This document shows, piece after piece, positions 33,658 through 43,942 of a DNA stretch of 64,000 nt. The DNA comes from Cephalopachus bancanus (lineage: Eukaryota > Chordata > Mammalia > Primates > Tarsiidae). The translations under genes and the position numbers were made by a program. Every line of letters begins with the position of its first letter. The stretch's first letter is position 1. The notes under the pieces were generated by a model. It saw only the letters and a list, made by a program, of their open reading frames with translations, was not told where the DNA came from and ran no database searches. The stretch spans positions 1,860,001 through 1,924,000 of the forward strand of contig JAPVLO010000232.1 of the NCBI GenBank assembly GCA_027257055.1. The letters run 5' to 3'.

Positions 33658-34118
33658 ATGCCGGGCTCGGTGGCTCAGCCTGTAATCCCGCGCCTTTGGG
33701 AGGCTGAGGTGAGTGGATTGCCTGAGCCCGCGGGTTCGAGACCCGCCTGGGCAGCGAGACCTCATCTCTACAATAAATAAAAAAAATCAGCCGGGCGTGG
33801 TAGCGCATGCCTGTAATTCCGGCTACTTGGAAGGCTGAGGCGGAAGGATCGCCGGAGCCCAGCAGGTCGAGGCGTGGTGGCCGGAAGCGGCCACTGCACC
33901 CCAGTTTGGGCGACCGGGGTGAGACTCCAACTCAAAAAAAAAAAAAAAATCACCCGGGGCATGATAGCGCATCCCTGTAATTCCTGCTATTTGGGAAAGG
34001 GCTGAGGCGGAAGGATCGCGGGACCCCAGCAGGTCGAGGCTGCAGTGGCCAGGAGCGGCCACTGCACTCCAGTCTGGGTGACAGAGTGAGACTCCAACTA
34101 AAAAAAAAAAAAAAAAAA
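33658..34118 (+). mobile_element. T3 SINE plus extra right arm (trimer)
   Basis: A complete T3 dimer (33658-33947; 'gggcagcgagacc', right arm variant 'gaggcgtggtggccggaagc') is followed directly, through its A run, by a second right arm (33948-34118). The result is left-right-right. Confidence 0.88.
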
Positions 34119-34960
34119 GGAAGGCCCCAGGAGGTCTAGCTGTGGGTGTGCTGGCCCAGTTGGGCAGCCTGGCCAAGCGCCTGCTTACCCTGGGCTTTGC
34201 TTCGGGGCATTTCCAGAGCTTAGGGCTCAGGTCTTTGCCATCTCAGGATCTGGGAAGCCATGCGTGACCACGCACAACCCAGCACTCTCTCCTCCCTCCA
34301 AACAAAGGGCCCTTTTGATCTGTCTTACCCTCCTGGTCCTCACATGCCAAATGTCTTGGGTAATGAAAGGAAAGTGACCAGCAAACAGGGAGGAGACCTT
34401 GCCGTGTTCCAGGAACCATTTTAAATTCCTTACAGTTACTCACTGAACCCCAGTCGTTGAGGGGGTCTGTGTGGCTGCTCGAGCTGTGTAGTGACGTGCT
34501 CAGGGGCAGGGACAGGGTGTCATATCTTTGTCCCCTGTTCCTCGCCCTCTAGGAATGCCTGCTGCCTGACTCAGCCCATCCTGGGGAGGGCCCATCCTGT
34601 CCTGCTTCTTCATGCGTTCTCTCTCCTCAAACCAGGCTAAGGTTTCCTGCTCTGCCCTTTCCTGCTCTGTCAGGGAAGAAGAGTGACAGAAAGCAGTCTG
34701 AGGAGGTGTCTGGAGCTCCCCACACTGATGACAGGTGGGACAGATGGCTCATCCGAGAAGACAACTGCCAGACAGCAGCCAAGGGGGACACACCCAGGCT
34801 TTCTGGGAGGGCAGGCAGAGAGGCAGTGTGTCTGTATATGGTTGTTGTCCCTGGATGCTGGATTGTGGGCAAGTTGGGCTTCCTTTTTATGCTTTTTCAG
34901 ATTTGTTACCATGAACAAATAGGACTTTTATTCTCTCAAAAGAGGGATTAGAAATTTTGA
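34119..34960. other. Unique sequence
   Basis: Single-copy GC-rich DNA without recognised gene; weak MIR-like resemblance at 34415-34450. Confidence 0.5.
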
Positions 34961-35283
34961 GACTGGGCACACTGGCTCACCCCTGTAATCCAGTACTTTG
35001 GGATGCCGAGGTGAGATTATTCCTTGAGCCCAAGCGTTCAAGACCAGCCTAGGCAACACATATAGTGAGACCTTGTCTCTACCAAAAAAAGAAAAAATTA
35101 ACCAAGCATAGTGGCGCACACCTGTAGTCCTAGCTACCTGGGAGGCTGAGGTGGAAGATCCCCTGAGTCCAGGAGGTCAAGGCTGTGGTGAGCGGTGATT
35201 ACACCACTGTACTCCAGCCTGGGAGACAGAGTGAGACCCTGACAAAAAAGAAAGACAGAAAAGAAGAGAGGAAGAAAGAAAGA
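34961..35283 (+). mobile_element. J-type SINE with purine tail
   Basis: AluJ-like dimer ('ctctaccaaaaaaag', 'gtggtgagcggtgattac') with an expanded ga-rich tail. Confidence 0.88.
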
Positions 35284-35289
35284 CATTTT

Positions 35290-35522
35290 AGCCGGGCGTA
35301 GTGGCTCACGCCTGTAATTCCAGCACTTTGGGAGGCGGAAGTGAGAGAATTGCCTGAGTCCAGGGATTCAAGATCAGCCTGGGCAACTTGGCAAGACCTG
35401 TCTCTACAATACATCAAAAAATTAGCCTGGTATGGTAGCGCATGTCTGTAGTTCTGGCTACTTGGAAGGCTGAGGCGGAAGGATCACCTGAGCACAACAG
35501 GTTGAGGCTGCCGTGGCTGTGA
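35290..35522 (+). mobile_element. T1 SINE, 3' truncated
   Basis: Ends after 'gaggctgccgtggctgtgag' without core or tail. Confidence 0.85.
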
Positions 35523-35529
35523 GGAAGAG

Positions 35530-35660
35530 TGGGATTTGTCTATTCAAACCCAAAAGCTTACAGATATGAACTTCTGTGTCCACCAGTCTACTTTCAGGAA
35601 TTTGTTCTAAGGAAATCATCACCAATACACACAAAGATTTAGCTAGCATTTATGTGGTTT
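35530..35660 (+). mobile_element. Old L1 fragment
   Basis: 'tttcaggaatttgttctaag', 'gaaatcatcacc' and 'cacacaaagatttagc' resemble the ORF2 3' region of ancient mammalian L1. Confidence 0.55.
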
Positions 35661-35675
35661 AAAATGATGAAACAT

Positions 35676-35973
35676 GCTGGGCTCGGTGGCTCAATCTGTA
35701 ATCCCGTGCCTTTGGGAGGCTGAGGTGAGTGGATTGCCTGAGCCCGCGGGTTCGAGACCCGCCTGGACAGCGAGACCTCATCTCTACAATAAGTCAAAAA
35801 ATCAGCCGGGCGTGGTAGCGCATGCTTGTAATTCCAGCTACTCGGAAGGCTGAGGCGGAAGGATCGCTGGAGCCCGGCAGGTCGAGGCTGTGGTGGCCGG
35901 GAGCGGCCACTGCACTCCAGTCTGGGCAACAGAGTGAGACTCCAACTCAAAAAAAAATAATAATAAAATAAAA
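35676..35973 (+). mobile_element. T3 SINE
   Basis: Flanked by exact 'taaaatgatgaaacat' (35660-35675 and 35974-35989); (aaaat)n tail. Confidence 0.95.
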
Positions 35974-36269
35974 TAAAATGATGAAACATTTCAGATGCTG
36001 GCAAGCATAAGAAGAAAAGGGAACACTTGTAAATTGTCGGTGGAATGTAGACTACACAAGCTTCATGGAACTCAGTATGGAGATTTCTCAGAGGACAGAA
36101 GACAGAGAAACGTGACCAGCAACCCCACTATGGGGCATCCACCCAAAGGGAAAGAGACTGTTATATCAAGAAGACGCCTGCACTCATGTTCATCACAGCA
36201 CGACTCACAGTGGCAAAACTATGGACCCAGCCTAAGTGTCCATCAGTGGAGGAGTGGATAAAGAAAATG

Positions 36270-36540
36270 TGGCCAGGTTCAGTGGCTCAGCCTGTAATTC
36301 CAGCACTTTGGGAGGCTAAGGTGAGTGCCCATGGGTTCGAGACAAGCCCAGGAACCTTAGCGAGACCTCGTCTCTACATTAAATAAAAAATTAGCCAGGT
36401 GTGGTTGTGTGTGCCTCTAGTTCTGGCTACTTGGAAGGCTGAGGCGGAGGATCACCAGAGCCCAGCAGGTCAGCGCTGGGGTGGCTGTGAGTGTGCCATT
36501 GCACTCCAATTTGAGTGACAGAGAGAGATTCCAATTTTTT
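36270..36540 (+). mobile_element. T1 SINE in L1
   Basis: 'gccaggttcagtggctcag' to 'gagattccaattttttaaa'; left arm shortened before 'gtgcccatgggttcgag'. Confidence 0.85.
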
Positions 36541-36556
36541 AAAAATGGTATACACA

Positions 36557-36843
36557 GCCGGGCTCGGTGGCTCAGCCTGTAATCCCACGCCTTTGGGAGG
36601 CTGAGGTGAGTGGATTGCCTGAGCCTGCAGGTTTGAGACCTGCCTGGGCGGCGAGACCTCATCTCTACAATAAATCAAAAAATCAGCCGGCCGTGGTAGC
36701 GCATGCCTGTAATTCCGGCTACTTGGAAGGCTGAGGCGGAAGGATCGCCGGAGCCCAGCAGGTCGAGGCTGCGGTGGCCGGGGAGCGGCCGCTGCACTCC
36801 AGTCTGGGTGACAGAGTGAGACTCTGACTCAAAAAAAAAAAAA
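36557..36843 (+). mobile_element. T3 SINE in L1
   Basis: Flanked by 'ggtatacaca' (36547-36556 and 36844-36853); 'gggcggcgagacc'. Confidence 0.93.
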
Positions 36844-36845
36844 GG

Positions 36846-36892
<47 letters not shown>
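36846..36892 (+). repeat. (CA)n microsatellite within L1
   Basis: About 22 CA units grown from the L1 'tatacacac' stretch copied by the target duplication. Confidence 0.93.
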
Positions 36893-37030
36893 CCCATGGA
36901 ATACTACTCAGCCACAAAAAAGCATGAAATCATGTCTTTTGCAGCAACGTGGATAGGCCCCAAGGCCGTTATCCTAAGTGGAGTAACTCAGAAGCAGAGT
37001 CAAACACCACATGCTCTCACTTGTAAGTGG

Positions 37031-37323
37031 GAGTTGGCCACGTGCAGTGGCTCACACCCATAATCCCATCACTTTGGGAGGCCAATATGAGAGGATTAAC
37101 TGAACCCACAGGTTCGAGACCAGCCTGGGCAACTTGGCAAGACCTCATCTCTACAATAAATCAAAAAATTAGCCAGGTGTGGTGACGCACACCTGTAATT
37201 CCAGCTACTTGGAAGGGTGAGATGGAAGGAATGCCTGAGCCCAGCAGGTCAAGGCTGCGGTGGCCATGAGTGTGTCATTGCACTCTAGCCTGGGCAATAG
37301 AGGGCTGACTCAAAAAAAAAAAA
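37031..37323 (+). mobile_element. T1 SINE
   Basis: 'ggccacgtgcagtggctcac' to 'gctgactcaaaaaaa'. Confidence 0.88.
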
Positions 37324-37492
37324 GTGAAAAAGATGGTGCTACATGAATGCTAGTGTCACCATGCAATAGTCAGGACTGTCAAAGAAAATGGTAGAAGCAC
37401 ATCGAGCAAACGTTATACTATACATGGCTACCATAATTCAATTCAACTTTGAAAAATAATATACAGATAACATCTCTTAAAGTGTGTATTGG
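37324..37492. other. Unassigned AT-rich sequence
   Basis: May continue the L1 3' UTR or be flank; not assignable by eye. Confidence 0.35.
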
Positions 37493-37780
37493 GGCCAGGC
37501 TCAGTGGCTCAGCCTGTAATACCAGCACTTTGGAGGCTGAGGCAAGTGTATTGCCTGAGCCTGCGGGTTTGAGGCCACCCTGAGCGACTTGGCGAGAGCC
37601 TGTCTCTACAATACATCAAAAATTAGCCGGGTGTGGTAGCACGCACCTGTGGTTCTGGCTGCTTGGAATACTGAGGTGGAAGGATCGCCGAAGCCCAGCG
37701 GGTCGAGGCTGCAGTGGCCGGGAGTGTGCCACTACACTCCAGTCCGGGTGACAGAGTGGGACTCCAACTCAAGAAAAAAA
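37493..37780 (+). mobile_element. T1/T2 SINE
   Basis: Flanked by 'aaagtgtgtat' on both sides; 'gcgacttggcgagagcc'. Confidence 0.9.
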
Positions 37781-37847
37781 AAGTGTGTATGCATTTTTTG
37801 GCACCCCCTGTATATAAGAACACTAAGAAATTTAAATTTAAAGATAT

Positions 37848-38150
37848 GAGCTGGGCATGGTGGCTTACGCCTGTAATCCCAGCACTTTGGAAGTGGAGGC
37901 AGAAGGATTGCCTGAGCCCAGAGTTCAAGACCAGCCTGGGCAACTTGACGAGACCTTGTCTCTACAATAAAGCAAACAATTAGCCAGGCATGGTGGTGTG
38001 CACCTGTAATTCCAGCTATTTGAAAGGCTGAGGCGGAAGGATCACCTGAGCCCAGCAGGTCAAGGCTGCAGTGGCCATGGGCATGCCACCGCACTCCAGC
38101 CTGGGTGACAGAGTGAGATTCCAACTAAAAAGAAAGAAAGAAAGAAAGAA
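37848..38150 (+). mobile_element. T1 SINE
   Basis: 'gagctgggcatggtggctta' to 'gattccaactaaaaag', with (gaaa)n tail. Confidence 0.9.
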
Positions 38151-38161
38151 GTTTTAGACAA

Positions 38162-38482
38162 GTTGTTTTTTTAATTAAATTAAATTAAATTAAATTTTTT
38201 TTTGAGTTGGAGTCTCACTCTGTTGCCCAGACTGGAGTGCAGTGGCCGCTCCTGGCCACCGCAGCCTCGACCTGCTGGGCTCCGGCGATCCTTCCGCCTC
38301 AGCCTTACAAGTAGCCGGAACTACAGGTGTGCGCTACCATGCCCGGCTTATTTTTTTTTTTTTGATTTATTGTAGAGATGAGGTCTCGCTGCCCAGGCGG
38401 GTCTTGAACCCGTGGGCTCAGGCAATCCACTCACCTCAGCCTCGCAAAGGCGCAGGATTACAGGCTGAGCCACGGAGCCCGG
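38162..38482 (-). mobile_element. T3 SINE with (AATTT)n tail
   Basis: Minus-strand copy ('ctcgctgcccaggcgggtc') whose tail has become a pentamer repeat (38171-38197). 'ttttagacaagt' lies on both sides. Confidence 0.92.
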
Positions 38483-38550
38483 CAATTTTTTTATTTTTAG
38501 ACAAGTGTTTGTGGAGCATTTGTTGAGTAGTGCACATCGTGGGGCTCTTT

Positions 38551-38851
38551 TTTTTGTTTGTTCTTTTGAGTTGGAGTCTTACTCTGTTGCCCAGACTGGA
38601 GCGCAGTAGCATGCTCATGGCCATCCCAGCATCGACCTGCTGGGCTCAGGTGATTCTTCCTCTTCAGCCTTCCAAGTAGCTGGAATTACAGGCGCGTGCT
38701 ACCAAACTCAGCTAATTTTTTGATTTATTGTAGAGACGAGGTCTCGCTAAATTGCCCAGGTCAGTCTCAAACCCCTGGACTCAGGCAATTGTCTCACCTC
38801 GGCCTCCCAAAGTGCTGAGATTACAGGCTGGAACCACTGCATCCAGCCCCA
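38551..38851 (-). mobile_element. T2 SINE
   Basis: Flanked by exact 'tggggctcttt' (38540-38550 and 38852-38862). Confidence 0.94.
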
Positions 38852-38862
38852 TGGGGCTCTTT

Positions 38863-40502
38863 CAAGGGTGAGTGCAGAAGCCCAGAGCTGGGCTGGCATC
38901 CAACAGGTGTGGACCAGTGTGGCTGACATGGGTCCTGAGGGTAAAGGACCTGTTCTGACCACCAGATCCTGTGCCATGCCTACTGATAAATTTTTGGATC
39001 GCTTTCCTGCCCAGAAGTCATGGTCTCTGCTTTGGTAGAGAGGAAGTGTCTACCATTCTCCTTCCTTCCCTGAGCCAGCAGCCCCCGGCCCAGGATGGAC
39101 CCACCACATTGACCTCGTTGACTCTTCATAGAGGGCTGTGCGAGGTCACTCCACCCTTCCCTCCTGGGTTCCCCGCTTCAACCTCCCAGCCCTTGGAGTT
39201 AGGAATTGCCGGCTTAAATTTGGCGTCCACCCTCTAGGGCAGAAGTCCTCAGTCCTGGTTGCATATCTGTGTGACACACCAAGGCCTGGGTGGCATCCCA
39301 CAGCAGTCACATCAGAGCCTCTGGGTGGGCCCATGGCAAGGGCATGTTCTACATTTCCCTGGTGGCTCTGCTCCGTGGCCAGAGTTGAGAACCACTGAGT
39401 CAGCCGGGCAGATGCAGAAAGGCCCCGGGTGTTGACAAAAGGACCCGCATGGAGGAGGACGCGCAATGACTCCAAGGCACAGCATCAACAGGAAGTTGAC
39501 TGAGAGCTAGCACTGTGCACAGAGACAGGCTCGCTCACGGGGTGGCACGGGTACCGGAAATGCAGAGGAGTGCGGTGGTCCAGGGAAGGTGAGGAGAGTC
39601 AGGACAGCCTCTCTGGAGAAGGCTCTGGAAGCAGTTTTGAGGGGAGGGCTGTAACACTGGGAACGGACTCTGCGGGTCCTCTCTGAGGGTTTTCTCAGGG
39701 GCTCCTTGTCCGATGAGCCAGTCCCTCAGTGACTCCCTGTCCCCTGGCCCTCGCAGGGTGTGGCTGGCTGCTCTTCAGTCGCTGCCTGGCTCTCCAGGAC
39801 ACCCCGGCAGGACGGCCGGGACAGATAAGAGCCGAGCTTGTTAGCACAGCTGTTCCCTGCAACACCCAGCCTTGTTTTCAAACCTGCGGAAACTCGACTG
39901 CGGAAGTGAGGCAGCATCCACCCAACTCCAGAGTTGGGCTTGGTTCCAGATCAAAGGAAATTTAGTCAGTTTTCCCAGACACAAGGACGAAAATAGAGTC
40001 GACAGGAACCTCCAAGGGTCCACTGGGGTCCCAGGGTCGTGGCTAGAAAAATCCGGTGGGCTTTCGGTCAGGACACCATCAGATGCGCAATCTGAGCTTT
40101 CAGCATCAGCGATCACACCGTCCCCACCAAGGTGTCCCAAAGTGCTCTATGGGCGGTGTCGCCTGACAGGAAGGTCGCTGTGTTCCTTCTTCGTTATGGT
40201 CCTGGAGTCTCTGTGAGGTTACTGAGCCTCCCTGGCCAACAAGCTTCGGACCAGGTTCTGGGTCAATTATCTGCATCGTGTAGGGAAGCCTGGATGTGGA
40301 AGTGGTGGGAGCTGATGGTGTGGCATGGGTTTGGCCAGACTGATATCCCCAGCCTCTGCCTTGTCCCATCTCAGCTGTCTGGGTCCTGTGTGAGTTCCAG
40401 CTGCAGAGTGGGCCTCCCACGGGAACCTATCTCGACTACCCAGAAGGACTGTGCTGAGTACACACCGATATCACACACGTCCTTCCTCACACTCTTGGAG
40501 AT
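38863..40502. other. Unique sequence, 1.6 kb, with a MER5 fossil
   Basis: Largest SINE-free stretch between 19 and 44 kb. Apart from the MER5-like element at 39241-39396 nothing is recognised. Overlapping open frames on both strands (39146-39475 minus, 39872-40216 plus, 40132-40626 plus) show no domain. Confidence 0.5.
39241..39396 (+). mobile_element. MER5-like hAT MITE
   Basis: Left end 'cagaagtcctcagtcctgg', right end 'agagttgagaaccactg'; inside, 'gcctctgggtgggcccatgg'. Ends are imperfect inverted repeats of the MER5 'cagtggttctcaa' type. Confidence 0.7.
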
Positions 40503-40548
40503 CTCCTTTTTACTGCCCTCTCACCAGCTCAGCACCAGCACTTTGTTT

Positions 40549-40850
40549 TGTTTCGGTTTTTTTGAGCTGGGTTCTCACTCTGCCACTCAGGCTGAAGTGC
40601 AGTGGTACGATCATAGCTCACCATAGCCTCAACCTCCTGAGCTTAGGCGATCCTTCTGCCTCAGCCTCCTGAGGAGGTGGGACTACAGGTGTGCACCACT
40701 ATGCCAGGCTAATTTTTGATTTTTCTATAGAGACGAGACGAGGTCTCACTATGTTGCCCAGGTTGGCCTCAAACTCCTGAACTCAAGCAGTCCTCCCCCT
40801 TCAGCCTCCCAAAGTGTTGGGATTGCAGACGTGGACCACTGCACCCAGCC
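40549..40850 (-). mobile_element. J-type SINE within a 42-bp direct repeat
   Basis: Minus-strand AluJ-like dimer ending 'gaccactgcacccagcc'. Related 42-43 base sequences flank it (40503-40544 and 40856-40898), both ending 'tcagcaccagcactttgt'. Confidence 0.88.
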
Positions 40851-40898
40851 ATGTTCTCTTTTTACTGTCCTTTCCCTAACTCAGCACCAGCACTTTGT

Positions 40899-41344
40899 AC
40901 AGTCACAGGGTGGGCTTATGCGGGCCTCACGGGGGTCCCCCCGGGGGGGAGGGCAGGTTTCCTGCCATGTGACTGATGGTGGTCACGCTACCATGAGCAG
41001 CAGAGCTGAGCCTGACATTCAAGCCTCCTGACTCCTGGTGTCCTCACCACATGGTGAGCTGTGGGTTGGGGGGGGGTCCTGACTGCCCAAAAGTCTCCAG
41101 AAGCTAGAGATTCCGTGAAGCAGGAAGTATACCATCAGGATTGAAAACGACCACCCAACGCCCACTTCTCCAGACGTGGGTCAATGTGCCCATGTCGTCT
41201 ATGGCCTGAATGGGCCTCGGTGTCCTCGTGGATAGCAGAATCATCTTCATTCTCCGCGGAAAGGGTCCTGGAGAGCTCTGGCTTTCTAGTTGTGTTGACA
41301 GCAAGGGGGAGGGTGAGAGGGTGGCTGAATTTAAAAGCACAGTA
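40899..41344. other. Unique sequence
   Basis: G-rich runs at 40940 and 41070; no gene recognised. Confidence 0.5.
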
Positions 41345-41615
41345 GGGCAGGGCGTGGCAGTGTACACCTATAACCCCAGCAGTTCAGGAGGCCAAAGCAG
41401 GAGGATTGCTTGAGCCTAGGAGTTCGAGACCAGCCTGGGCAACACAGCAAGATCTCGTCACTACAAAATTCTAAAAGTTAGCTGGGCATGGTGGCTGCCT
41501 GCCTGTAGTCCTGGGAGGCTGAGGCAGAAGGATTGCCTGAGCCCAGGAGGTCAAGGCTGTGGTGAGCTGGGATTGTACCTCTGCACTCCAGGGCTACAGA
41601 GTGAGACCCCAAAGC
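41345..41615 (+). mobile_element. J-type SINE, tail lost
   Basis: AluJ-like dimer with 'cactacaaaattctaaaag' linker and 'gtggtgagctgggattg'; no poly(A) left. Confidence 0.85.
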
Positions 41616-41840
41616 AGCCGGAGGTGGACATATGACGCCCAGCACCACGCGAGTGACTTGGGAGCAGGTTAAACATGACACTTGGTGTGGAGCAGAGGGA
41701 CAGGCATTAAAAATGACCAGAAAATGAGGGTTAGCTCACTGGGAACAGAAAAGACAGAACGTATTTTTATTTATTTTTCTCTCTCTTTTAAAAAATATTT
41801 TACTAAGGAAAAAAAAAATTTTACTTTAAAGATGTGGAGT

Positions 41841-42131
41841 AGCCGGGCTCGGTGGCTCAGCCTGTAATCCCGCGCCTTTGGGAGGCTGAGGTGAGTGGAT
41901 TGCCTGAGCCCGCGGGTTCGAGACCCGCCTGGGCAGCGAGACCTCATCTCTACAATAAATCAAAAAAAAAAAAATCAGCCGGGCGTGGTAGCACATACCT
42001 GTAATTCCGGCTACTTGGAAGGCTGAGGCGGAAGGATCGCCGGAGCCCAGCAGGTCGAGGCGCGGTGGCCGGAAGCGGCCACTGCACTCCAGTTTGGGCG
42101 ACCGAGTGAGACTCCAACTCAAAAAAAGAAA
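41841..42131 (+). mobile_element. T3 SINE, first on target 'gatgtggagta'
   Basis: Complete T3. The right arm is a distinct variant ('gaggcgcggtggccggaagc', 'cagtttgggcgaccgag') also seen at 33658. Preceded and followed by 'ttttactttaaagatgtgg'. Confidence 0.95.
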
Positions 42132-42163
42132 AAAAAAAAAATTTTACTTTAAAGATGTGGAGT

Positions 42164-42451
42164 AGCCGGGCTCGGTGGCTCAGCCTGTAATCCCGCGCCT
42201 TTGGGAGGCTGAGGTGAGTGGATTGCCTGAGCCCGCGGGTTCGAGACCCGCCTGGGCAGCGAGACCTCATCTCTACAATAAATCAAAAAATCAGCGGGGC
42301 GTGGTAGCGCGCGCCTGTCGTTCCAGCTACTCGGAAGACTGAGGCGGAAGGATCGCCGGAGCCCAGCAGGTCGAGGCTGCGGTGGCCGGGAGCGGCCACT
42401 GCACTCCAGTCTGGGCGACAGAGTGAGACTCCAACTCAAAAAAAAAAAAAA
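42164..42451 (+). mobile_element. T3 SINE, second on target 'gatgtggagta'
   Basis: Complete T3 whose left arm is identical to the previous copy but whose right arm is the common form. Preceded by 'aaagatgtggagta', followed by 'aaagatgtggacta'. Its antisense strand is open for about 96 codons (42439-42149). Confidence 0.95.
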
Positions 42452-42650
42452 AGATGTGGACTACAATTCAGGATTAGGAATACAAAGTGGTCAATGTACA
42501 GGTAAACTTTGGGCCTTCCTTTGATCCCCACTTTGCCACTTTTAGAGAAATCAGTACCCTTACTAATGTTATGTCCCCCCATCTTCCCATGGCAGTATCC
42601 CGCTACTGTCAATCCCTCTCTCATAGTATTATGGTAAGTAGAAGAGCGTA
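42452..42650 (-). mobile_element. L1 3' UTR fragment, target of the T3 pair
   Basis: 'gtggactacaattcaggatt' and 'aggaatacaaagtggtcaat' match the antisense of the L1 tail at 11150 and 63340. G-rich tract equivalent near 42577 ('tgtccccccatc'). Confidence 0.6.
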
Positions 42651-42651
42651 T

Positions 42652-42944
42652 TTTTTTTTTTTTTTTTGAGTTGGAGTCTTACTCTGTCGCCCAGACTGGA
42701 GTGCAGTTGCCGCTTCCGGCCACCGCGCCTCGACCTGCTGGGCTCCTGCGATCCTTCCGCCTCAGCCTTCCAAGTAGCCGGAATTACAGGCGTGCACTAC
42801 CATGCCTGGCTGATTTTTTGATTTATTGTAGAGATGAGGTCTCGCTGCCCAGGTGGGTGGGTCTCGAACCCGCGGGCTCAAGCAATCCACTCACTTCAGC
42901 CTCCCAAAGGCGCGGGATTACAGGCTGAGCCACCGAGCCTGGCT
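42652..42944 (-). mobile_element. T3 SINE
   Basis: 'ctcgctgcccaggtgggtgg', with a small 'gtgg' duplication. Flanked by 'gaagagcgta'. Confidence 0.93.
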
Positions 42945-42960
42945 TGAAGAGCGTATTTTT

Positions 42961-43257
42961 ATTATTTTTTATTTTTATCGTTTTGAGTTAGAGTCTCACT
43001 CTATCTCCCAGGCAGGAGTGCAGTGGCATGCTCATGGCCACTGCAGCCTCGGCCTGCTGGGCTCAGGTGATCCTTCCACCTCAGCCTTCCAAATAGCTGG
43101 AACTAAGGGCTTGCGTCCAGCTGATTTTTTGATTTATGGTAGAGATGAGGTCTCGCCAAGTTGCCCGGGCTGATCTCGAACCTGTGAGCTCAGGCAAACC
43201 TCTCACCTGGGCTCCCCAAATTACTGGGATTATAGGTGTAAGTCACAGTGCCCAGCT
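42961..43257 (-). mobile_element. T1 SINE on the same target
   Basis: Preceded by 'gaagagcgtatttttatt' and followed by 'gaagagaatgtttttatt'. Confidence 0.88.
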
Positions 43258-43274
43258 GAAGAGAATGTTTTTAT

Positions 43275-43529
43275 TTTTAATTTTTTTTTTTTTTGGTTGG
43301 AGTCTCACTCTGTTGCCCAGGCTGGAGTGCAGTGACAAGCTCATGGCCACTGCAGCCTTGACCTGCTGGGCTCCAGTGATCCTTCCACCTCAGTCTTCCA
43401 AGTAGTTGGATTTTTAAAAATTTATCACCAAGTTGCCCAGGCTGGTCTCGAACCCAAGGGCTCAGACAATCCTCTCACCTAGGCCTCCCAAAGTGCTGGG
43501 ATTATAGGCATTAGCCACCGTTCCCGGCC
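43275..43529 (-). mobile_element. T1 SINE, third on the same target, internally deleted
   Basis: Minus-strand copy that lost the arm junction ('gtagttggatttttaaaaat'). Confidence 0.85.
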
Positions 43530-43942
43530 AAGTCTATTTTTAAATAACTTCACTAGACAGTGGACCTTAGATAAAAAGCAGTAAGAAGAGTGTTCCTTCA
43601 AGAGCTGGGGGAAAAGAAAGGGCGAAGGAAAGCAAACAAAATTGTTGCAGTCAGGAGCAGTGTGAGCGGATCTTGGAGGAAGATGGTCACAGGTTAGAAC
43701 AATCAGCAATGGCAAGGTAAATATAAATCGGAAAAGGAAAAAACAATCAGACACTGTAGCACAGAAATGCCTGGGACAAGTGACTCCACCCTGGGACTTA
43801 AGTGTCCTCATCTGTGCAGTGGGAACCAGGTGCCTGTTGGGCAGGGGGTGACAATGCGGGCTTGACGCTGGAGATGGGAAGTGCCTGTGAGCCGCACACA
43901 GGCCACAAAGGCTGGGAAACCCCCGTCTTTCTCAGGGCTTTC
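43530..43942. other. Unique sequence with possible MIR piece
   Basis: 43785-43870 has 'gtgtcctcatctgtgcagtg', resembling the MIR 'cctcatctgtaaaatgg' stretch. Confidence 0.4.

Larger units (their letters stand above)
35990..37030 (+). pseudogene. L1 ORF2 3' end / 3' UTR start, interrupted by two SINEs
   Basis: The non-SINE blocks 35990-36268 and 36893-37030 match the end of primate L1 ORF2 and the sequence just after it. The order is 'gatgctggcaagcataagaa', 'gggaacacttgtaaattg', 'actcagtatggagatttctc', 'accccactatggggcatcc', 'caaaactatggacccagcc', 'gtggataaagaaaatgtgg', then 'ccatggaatactactcagcc', 'catgtcttttgcagcaac', 'atcctaagtggagtaactc' and 'acatgctctcacttgtaag'. Order and orientation are those of L1. 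SINEs at 36270-36540 and 36557-36843 and a CA repeat interrupt it. No open frame survives, so it is a dead 5'-truncated copy. Confidence 0.85.
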
